DNA from: Actinidia chinensis
Lineage: Eukaryota > Streptophyta > Magnoliopsida > Ericales > Actinidiaceae
Direction of reading: 5' to 3'
Assembly: GCA_009663005.1 (NCBI GenBank)
Contig: CM018907.1
Coordinates: 8,873,622-8,886,121 of the forward strand
Length of the DNA: 12,500 nucleotides
Shown here: one piece after another, positions 7,860 to 12,500 of the stretch
Numbering within the stretch: the first letter of the stretch is position 1
How the letters are laid out: each line of letters starts with the position of its first letter
The notes under the pieces: generated by a model
Databases searched by the model: none
What the model was told of the DNA's origin: nothing
What the model saw: the letters and a program-made list of their open reading frames with translations, nothing else
Program-made: the position numbers and the translations under genes

Positions 7860-10800
7860 CTACAAAATAGACAATTCGTGGTCAGCTTCAATTGGTATTG
7901 CAAGAATTAGAATATGAGAACTATTGGATTCGGTGTTAACTATGTAGATTACCATACAAAACAATGTCCAGATTGTTCATTTATGGAGTACTTTTGGGTT
8001 GGCATATTTTCATTTGTATAGTTCATAAAAAAAAGATAAGGACCGGTTTCTGATACAATACTATAAACCTTACATACAGAAATATATCATTTAAATTCAT
8101 TTTTCTCCTACTCAGTCTTCCATTTATCCACTTATTCTACATGCCACTTCCACAACTTAGAATTAGATAATTATGATTATTGAAAATGCCAACTGAAATA
8201 AGACAATATGAAACACAAAACCAACTGAACCACTCATCATGCTCCCATAGCAAGGACAAAATTCCATGATTAGCCTAGAGTCCTCGCATGCACTTTAAAC
8301 CAGCTTCAATTTTTTTTGCAAAACAAAGTACTAATTAGATCGTGGTACAAATAGACGAGAAAAGAATTCCAATTTTTCAGACATCATTTACGTGCTGCAA
8401 TTTAGACAGGACTTGACAAACAATGGCCTTCTTTCAGCTTGGATAAAGAAAAAAATTGCCAATATCGATTGCGCCAAGCCTAAACTCACACTAAAGACAC
8501 ATCACGATGCAGACCCAACTAGGTCTTCAAGGAATGATCAAAACCAGTGCACAAGGACAAGGCAGCTAATAGTAGGTAGGAAGACTTTTTGGTAAAAAAA
8601 AAACTAATTAACACGAGTCGTCGTCGTTGCCAATACTATCACCCTCCCTTTGCCATCAACATCAACGTCACCATCCCCTCCCATTGTTGTCGCCGTCGCT
8701 GACCCTTCCCGCTGCCACCGTCGTTCCCTCCCTTCACTGACGCCACTGCTTCCTGTTATCATCGCAGACACACCCCTACCTCGTGACCTCGTCGTTCCCC
8801 CCGATGAATATTTTTATATTTTTCTTTTTAATTTATCTCAACCCAACCCACTCACAACCCTAGCCCAACATAAAATCCTAACCCACTTAATATTAACCAA
8901 CCCAATTATAGACCCAATATACCCTAGCCACTTTTAAAACCTAACCCACTTATTTAGTTCTCAGCATATCCCACTCTTTAAGGCCCAGCCAGCCCAGTTT
9001 TTTATTATTACAATAGCCACTCCTCCCTTTTAATTATGGTTTGCACCCTTTACTTTTTAAAATTATATTTTAGACTAAAAAAGTCTTTCTAGTCTGCCAC
9101 CAGCCCAATCTTTTATTACAGTAGACACCCATTTTAATTCCAATTTGCACCCTTTAAAAATCACATTTTAGACCGAAAAAAATTCTTTTTTTTTTCCATT
9201 CTACCTTTATGGTTACCAACACCGAGTTAAACTCCAAATTTGATGCGCTACACCAAGGTCAACTAGAGTTGAACAAATGACTTGAAAAGTTGCACAAATC
9301 ACATGATCGGATGTTTGAACACATGGTACAAATGCAAGTTATTCTAGAAATTTTACCTACATGTAGTTTGAAAAATAAAAGCCACAGAAAAAGCTACGGT
9401 TAATGGGAGTTCAGGTGCTCCTCCATCACACACTTTTACATACGATAAGGGGAAGAAGGCTAACATAATTGTTTTTGAACAATTGCTCTTTTATGTGCTT
9501 CCCTTTTGTTCTTATTTTTATTTTTTTAGGATCGGTACTTTATTATTGTAACATTCCTCGTATTAGTTTGATTTTAAAACTTGTGAATTATTTCTCCACT
9601 ATAGGGTGGATACTTTTGTGTATTTATGTTAATTCAAGTACCTAAAATTTATAGTTAAATTGAGGAAAAATAAATCTTGTATGCTCCCAATTATATTGTA
9701 AAGATTATTTTACGATCCAAAAAATTATTCCACATTTCGAATTAATGTACCGTGTTCCGAATAAGCGATTCGAAGAATCCTACCCCTATCGTTTCGAGTT
9801 CCGTGGGACATGGCATACCGCGATCCCATACTGCACCATTCCGTGATCCAGGTAACCTTGGTGTGGTAAAAAATCCTCAATTGATTCATATGTAGACAGG
9901 GGTGCCAAACCGGAAGAACGTTTGGTTGATGTTAAAGTCCAAGAAGCCGTAATTAAAGTTGAAGAAGCTCAGTTAAAGAGCAACAAAGTCTCATAAGGCA
10001 GTGTAGAGCTTATAGACCTTGAGAGGGTGCTTATATTGTCAAATCCTCTATTGATTCTCTTCCAAATGATTATTTTATCAAGTCAAAAAGAACTGATTTT
10101 ATAGATGTTGATGACTTTTAATTGGGTTTTCAACCCATGTTTAGTGGGTTTCGTCAACGAGTTGAAGACAAATATGGCTTGTGTGCTTGGAAGAGCTTAA
10201 ATTTCAAAAGCAATAGATGTTGTTAATTTTCTCATAATACTTGATTTATTGGCATAGAAGAGTTCAATATTTATCAGTTAGGTTGAGTTTTTTTTTGGGG
10301 TGGGTGGGAGAGAATGATACGGAACGCAAATGCACATATTATTTTATGAAAAATTCTATTAAGTATTAACACAAACATGTGAACAAATAAGTGTGCAAAC
10401 TCTCTCACATGGCTTTGTGTGGGGCCCGCCCATATACCCCATGTGAGAGAAATTGTACACTTGTGTGTACAAATATTGGTGTTAATAGCATTATTGTTAT
10501 TTTATTGATTAGTTTATTTTATTATTTCATATTTAGTTTTATTTTTTATTTTAGGTTAATTAGGGATTTTACGATTCAGTTTCAAAAGGGAAGGAGCGGG
10601 GCAAGAGGGGCCGGCAGAGCGGGGGGATGGTGGGGGGAGGCGGTGTAGGAGGGAAAGATGAGACGGCTTTAGAGTTAAGATATTTATTTTATTTTAGTAT
10701 TAGGATTCTTGTTTCCTTTTTAGTTAGGATTTTTTTTATTAGGATAGTTTGATATCTTTCCAATTATGAATATAATTTTTGTTTCCTAGTTTAGTTAGGG

Positions 10801-11840
10801 TTTAGCCTATAAATAAGATGATTAGCCTTATCATCAATTAGTTGATTAATGAGAATTTGGAAATTGAGCGATTGAGATTGTGACCTTGTGTTAGGAATGT
10901 AGCCCTTCCGCTCTCTTGCTCTCTCGTCCTACATCAACAATAGGCTAAATTTTATGTCATGTGTACGTTGAAGTACGTTGTTCCATATGAATCTTTTAGA
11001 AAGGATCGAGGGGTCTAACCTAAAAGCAATTGGCAATATGTGGAATAGCCTCTAGATTATATACACTAAGCTTAGGTGGCTTAGGTTAGCAATGTGAGAC
11101 TAACCTTGGCCCATGCGATAACCATCCAAAACTTAGCTCTGATACTATATTAGAGAGGATCGAGGATAGGTGGAGTAGTCTCTAAATTATATATACTAAG
11201 CTTGGGTGGTTTAGGTAAGCGATGTGGGATTAATATATATTTTAATAGTACTGATTTTAGTTTGAGTAGAAGCTAAAGCCCACAATTTGTCAGGATGAGC
11301 TTAAGCTGGATTGAGGCGGAGTAAATTGCAGGTCTACAGCCCCCAACATAATTTTTTTTGCTTTTTCACCCTACTGATACATTGTACATATGTGATATAT
11401 GTCTTGTTTTTAAAGCTTTCCTACAATACTGAGGTTATCAACCCAATAAATATTGCAACCCATGCAATAGAAACATTTCTATGCAATAATAAAAGTGTAG
11501 TCATTTCTATACATTATTTCCTTTTCGTAACTTCGTCTATGAAATAGTTTCAAATTGTTGCATATAATTTACCTGCAAGTCATACAGTTCACCAATTGAG
11601 AACTCCGGGATATCTATTTAGCCTTTACATTCTTTTCTCCCATCTCCAATAAGCCACTCACCTGGATGTCATTAAAATCAACGTTGAGTACATTTTACGT
11701 GAACAGATGACCAAAATTAGAAAGTTTTGAATAACGATTATTCCGTTATTTTGTAACTAGAAAGTTACCTTTGACTTTCCATGTCACTCGAATAAGTGTA
11801 GCCCAACACGCTTCTTGTTTCGAACTGTCACCAAGTATGC
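7725..11840 (-). CDS. Aha1 N-terminal-domain protein, C-terminal three exons (pseudogene or mis-sequenced)
   Basis: Three exons joined by GT-AG introns encode the second half of an Aha1_N domain, known from the Hsp90 co-chaperones Aha1 and Hch1, which bind the Hsp90 middle domain and stimulate its ATPase. Plants have short proteins with only this domain; from memory, Arabidopsis At5g58110 is the nearest in kind. Visible family features in order are AYLVTVRNKKRVG followed by an aromatic beta strand (11840-11769), WKVKG/GEW across the first splice, IDIPEFS plus an acidic turn (11573-11661), and a final helix ending LEQELKDR (7725-7859). The domain's N-terminal part must lie beyond 12500. Two faults break the frame. 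The 72-base exon has a net gain of two bases, with TGA at 11784-11786, and the next exon has TAA at 11618-11620 where the family has an ordinary residue. With indels common throughout this window, sequencing error and true pseudogene both remain possible. Confidence 0.75.
8620..8800. repeat. C/T-rich patch with triplet character
   Basis: Pyrimidine-rich + strand sequence with repeated cgtcgt, ccatc and gtcgcc-like triplets starts near 8617. A 95-codon + frame (8650-8937) exists here because the stretch lacks stop codons. Its product is a serine/proline/alanine-rich string followed by repeat-derived residues, so I do not call it a gene. It could be the edge of the gypsy element to its right. 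Confidence 0.5.
8837..9205 (+). mobile_element. Ty3/gypsy retrotransposon leader fragment with direct repeats
   Basis: Repeated aacccaaccc/ctaaccca motifs (8839-8990) are followed by two copies of a roughly 90-100 base unit (about 8990-9090 and 9100-9189). Each copy reads cagccca, ttttatta, ttttaatt, tttgcaccctt, cattttagac. Such leaders are common just before gag in plant gypsy elements, and a gag-like start follows at 9209. No matching LTR pair was found in the window. Confidence 0.5.
9209..9475 (+). pseudogene. gag: Ty3/gypsy gag N-terminus, broken
   Basis: An ATG at 9209 opens a frame with the heptad-like, charged coiled-coil start typical of plant gypsy Gag. An in-frame TGA lies at 9278-9280 and the frame closes at 9401-9403. 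A one-base shift near 9380 recovers a second piece (to about 9470) with the glycine/serine/proline-rich linker that follows the coil in the same family. The capsid core does not follow. The fragment lies on the opposite strand to the host gene, within its intron. Confidence 0.5.
9476..9888. other. Unassigned intron sequence
   Basis: AT-rich to about 9715, then a more GC-rich island (9740-9860) with repeated gattcg/ttccg-like words. It holds no open frame I can assign. Confidence 0.4.
9889..10226 (+). pseudogene. Coding-like remnant of unknown origin
   Basis: Two frames read like protein rather than noise. From about 9889 an acidic/basic helix-like segment (containing EERLVDVKVQEAV) runs to TAA at 9994-9996. 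After one lost base near 10025 another frame runs 31 codons to TAA (10119-10121) and then 34 more to TAA (10224-10226), with words such as FRQRVEDKYG and CAWKSL. I do not recognise the family. It follows the gypsy gag piece on the same strand and could be a degraded part of that element or a captured host exon. It cannot make a complete protein as it stands. Confidence 0.4.
10364..10487. mobile_element. Foldback MITE (49-base inverted arms)
   Basis: The arms 10364-10412 and 10439-10487 are complementary at 40 of 49 positions, and the innermost 12 are perfect (tctctcacatgg). They flank a 26-base loop with ggggcccgccc. The outer ends read tattaacac on both strands. This is the form of a short foldback or MITE element. 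No target duplication could be fixed. A transcript in either direction, including the unspliced host transcript, would fold into a long hairpin. The 85-codon + frame at 10391-10648 running through it is not a gene. Confidence 0.75.
10583..10656 (+). repeat. G-rich low-complexity patch
   Basis: Dense G runs of three to six (ggggcaagaggggcc, gggggga, ggggggagg) lie within AT-rich DNA. It resembles the purine-rich tracts at 2851-3000 and 3246-3425 in style. The patch has G-quadruplex potential. Confidence 0.7.
10657..10939 (+). mobile_element. LTR-like fragment
   Basis: AT-rich sequence with a repeated tgtttcct...tagttagg word (about 10710 and 10781), a TATAAATA box at 10808-10815 and an end that reads tacatcaaca. 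These are features of the U3/R part of gypsy-type LTRs. No second copy and no primer site were found, so it may be a solo LTR or a fragment. Confidence 0.3.
10994..11235 (-). mobile_element. TRIM-like miniature copia-type element
   Basis: Two direct repeats, 11148-11235 (5' LTR on the - strand) and 10994-11105 (3' LTR), share the order TTAGTCTCACATTGC, CTAACCTAAGCCACC, AAGCTTAGT, TATATAAT, GATCC, TCTAA. The upstream copy lacks about 25 bases near its end. Between them are only 42 bases. These start with TAGTATCAGAGC, the tRNA-Met primer site with one change, and end with the purine-rich gggccaagg. LTR, primer site and polypurine tract with no coding room is the TRIM plan. No target duplication remains. 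It lies in the same direction as the host gene. Confidence 0.7.
11136..11147 (-). promoter_or_regulatory. tRNA-Met primer-binding site of the TRIM-like element
   Basis: Read on the - strand it is TAGTATCAGAGC, 11 of 12 matches to the copia site, and it touches the end of the upstream LTR at 11148. Confidence 0.75.
11236..11571. other. Intron sequence, nothing recognised
   Basis: AT-rich DNA between the TRIM-like element and the splice donor. A 78-codon + frame (11311-11547) gives a residue mix with no recognisable domain and is taken as chance. Confidence 0.5.
11573..11661 (-). CDS. Exon of the Aha1-domain gene (contains TAA)
   Basis: At 89 bases it completes a split glycine codon and then reads 29 codons, beginning GEWLIGDGRK and ending IGELYDLQ before GTAAAT. 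The only fault is TAA at 11618-11620, just before IDIPEFS, where a normal residue is expected. The rest is open and in phase with the last exon, so a single-base error or one real nonsense mutation is enough to explain it. Confidence 0.75.
11662..11768 (-). other. Intron, 107 bases
   Basis: It begins GTAACT and ends ATCCAG on the - strand. Its length is typical of a small plant intron. It splits a glycine codon after its first base, and the downstream exon continues in the frame of its neighbours. Confidence 0.7.
11769..11840 (-). CDS. Exon of the Aha1-domain gene (frameshifted)
   Basis: On the - strand the exon follows tgtccag and ends AAAG before GTAACT. Read from its first base it gives AYLVTVRNKKRVG, a clear match to the strand-turn-strand part of Aha1_N. 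It then slips out of frame at gttgggctac and reaches TGA at 11784-11786. The end of the exon reads TWKVKG in the frame required by the next exon, so net two extra bases lie between. Confidence 0.7.
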
Positions 11841-12500
11841 CTGGACATCACTTGCACATGCTATGATGAGAAATGAAACCATGATGTCCATACATTGTTT
11901 CTATTCAACAGATGAAGTTAGCAAGAATTTCATATTTAAAATGTAGATTTGAAAGACCAAGTTATTTGAAACCTATGGATTTCAAATACAGTGCTCACTA
12001 GTTTTGATAATCAAAAGTACATGAAGGATTTGAAGGTAGAATTTCAAAGTTGAGCTGTAGTTGATTAATCCATTATTCATTAAGTTTTTCTCCAAAATCA
12101 TGAAAAAATTGTACATTCTAATCAAAATGATTTTTTATTCTCTTTAGCTTGATTAATAATTTCACTTATTTTTCTTCTATTAACTAGTATTATATTGTAA
12201 ACTTAAAATGAGCAATTTCTACTTTTTTATCTTAAAAGTTGTGCCAGAGTATTAGTGTTTGACGTAACTTCTGATGATGGGCCAAAAACGACTTGTAAAA
12301 GCTGAAAAAAGAGCTGATTCTTGGAAGGTCCATTTTGAACCTTTTCATCTTCTGCTTTTAATTAAGTAATTCTAACACAAGTTCAGCTATACCAAACACC
12401 CTCTCTATTATCTATTAATGCAGCAAATAGAGTCTCTATTGACTCTTCTTCATTTTCCTCTGCCCAAGCTACACCATCAGCTTCGACCCCGCACTTCATA
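11841..12500 (-). other. Upstream intron of the Aha1-domain gene, running off the window
   Basis: Begins (on the - strand, right to left) beyond the window and ends with the acceptor tgtccag. No exon for the tryptophan-rich N-terminal half of Aha1_N was found up to 12500, so the intron is at least 660 bases. At 12383-12499 a 38-codon - strand frame starting at the very edge reads acidic (EENEEESIETL). It may be chance or part of something that lies mostly outside. Confidence 0.5.
12246..12407. mobile_element. Possible hAT-like MITE in the intron
   Basis: The left end gtattagtgtttgacgtaactt and the right end (complement gggtgtttggtatagctgaactt) are partly inverted copies, as in short plant hAT-like elements. 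The match is imperfect and no target duplication is clear. Confidence 0.3.

Larger units (their letters stand above)
7860..11572 (-). other. Last intron, 3713 bases, loaded with transposon debris
   Basis: Donor CAG|GTAAAT (11573/11572) and acceptor TTGTAG (7860) join the two exons in phase zero. The intron is some 35 times longer than its neighbour. The excess comes largely from inserted elements between about 8620 and 11235, which are described separately. The unassigned part at 7860-8620 shows nothing recognisable. Confidence 0.65.

Noticed and set aside
8392..8595. 67-codon + strand open frame
   Set aside because: It lies within the large intron of the - strand gene, with no domain, no splice partners and ordinary intron composition.
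8650..8937. 95-codon + strand open frame, serine/proline-rich start
   Set aside because: The frame comes from a pyrimidine-rich patch running into the acccaaccc repeats, so composition explains the lack of stops.
8839..8960. Telomere-like aaccc/ccctaa words
   Set aside because: The plant telomere unit CCCTAAA never repeats in tandem here. The words fit a retrotransposon leader better.
10391..10648. 85-codon + strand open frame
   Set aside because: It passes through the foldback element and a G-rich patch; its residues are a by-product of repeats.
11311..11547. 78-codon + strand open frame with hydrophobic stretches
   Set aside because: It is AT-rich intron sequence antisense to the host gene. 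Phenylalanine/leucine/isoleucine richness is expected from T-rich DNA.
11661..11700. GTGAGT at 11656-11661 (- strand) as a splice donor
   Set aside because: Using it breaks the phase with the downstream exons, while treating the CAG before it as an acceptor gives a continuous frame and a typical 107-base intron.
1..12500. CRISPR arrays, tRNA or rRNA genes, bacterial operons
   Set aside because: No regularly spaced identical repeats, no cloverleaf sequence with A and B boxes, and no bacterial-type gene order were seen. The two tRNA-Met-complementary sites are retrotransposon primer sites.

Overview
The window looks like nuclear DNA from a flowering plant: AT-rich, gene-poor and packed with plant-type transposable elements. 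It shows GT-AG introns, copia LTRs ending TG...CA with the tRNA-Met primer site, and a Tourist-like MITE with a TTA target duplication. I cannot tell monocot from dicot. I found no bacterial or organellar genes, tRNA, rRNA or CRISPR array, and nothing that amounts to a convincing new biological system.

Positions 1-5531 are one degraded Ty1/copia LTR retrotransposon of the Sirevirus (SIRE/Maximus) type on the + strand. The window opens inside its 5' LTR (1-851). A perfect 12-base tRNA-Met primer-binding site (854-865), a shredded gag (about 918-2720), a long noncoding interior with two very purine-rich tracts, a polypurine tract (4516-4524) and a complete 3' LTR (4526-5531) follow. Protease, integrase, reverse transcriptase and RNase H are absent. 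The two LTRs differ mainly by single-base indels.

Positions 5532-7430 are AT-rich intergenic DNA. It holds one well-bounded Tourist-like (PIF/Harbinger) MITE (6021-6531) with TA-rich simple repeats in its core, and a weaker MITE candidate near 6939-7130.

From about 7430 to the right edge runs the 3' part of a host gene on the - strand. Three exons (11769-11840, 11573-11661, 7725-7859) encode the C-terminal part of an Aha1 N-terminal-domain protein, an Hsp90 co-chaperone/ATPase activator family. Its first exons lie beyond position 12500. Two visible exons carry lesions: a frameshift and an in-frame TAA. The gene is therefore either a pseudogene or mis-sequenced.

The last intron is 3.7 kb and is a trap for transposon debris. 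In order it holds a C/T-rich triplet-like patch, a Ty3/gypsy leader and gag start, an unrecognised coding-like remnant, a near-perfect foldback MITE, a G-rich patch, an LTR-like fragment, and a very short TRIM-like copia element lying in the gene's own orientation.
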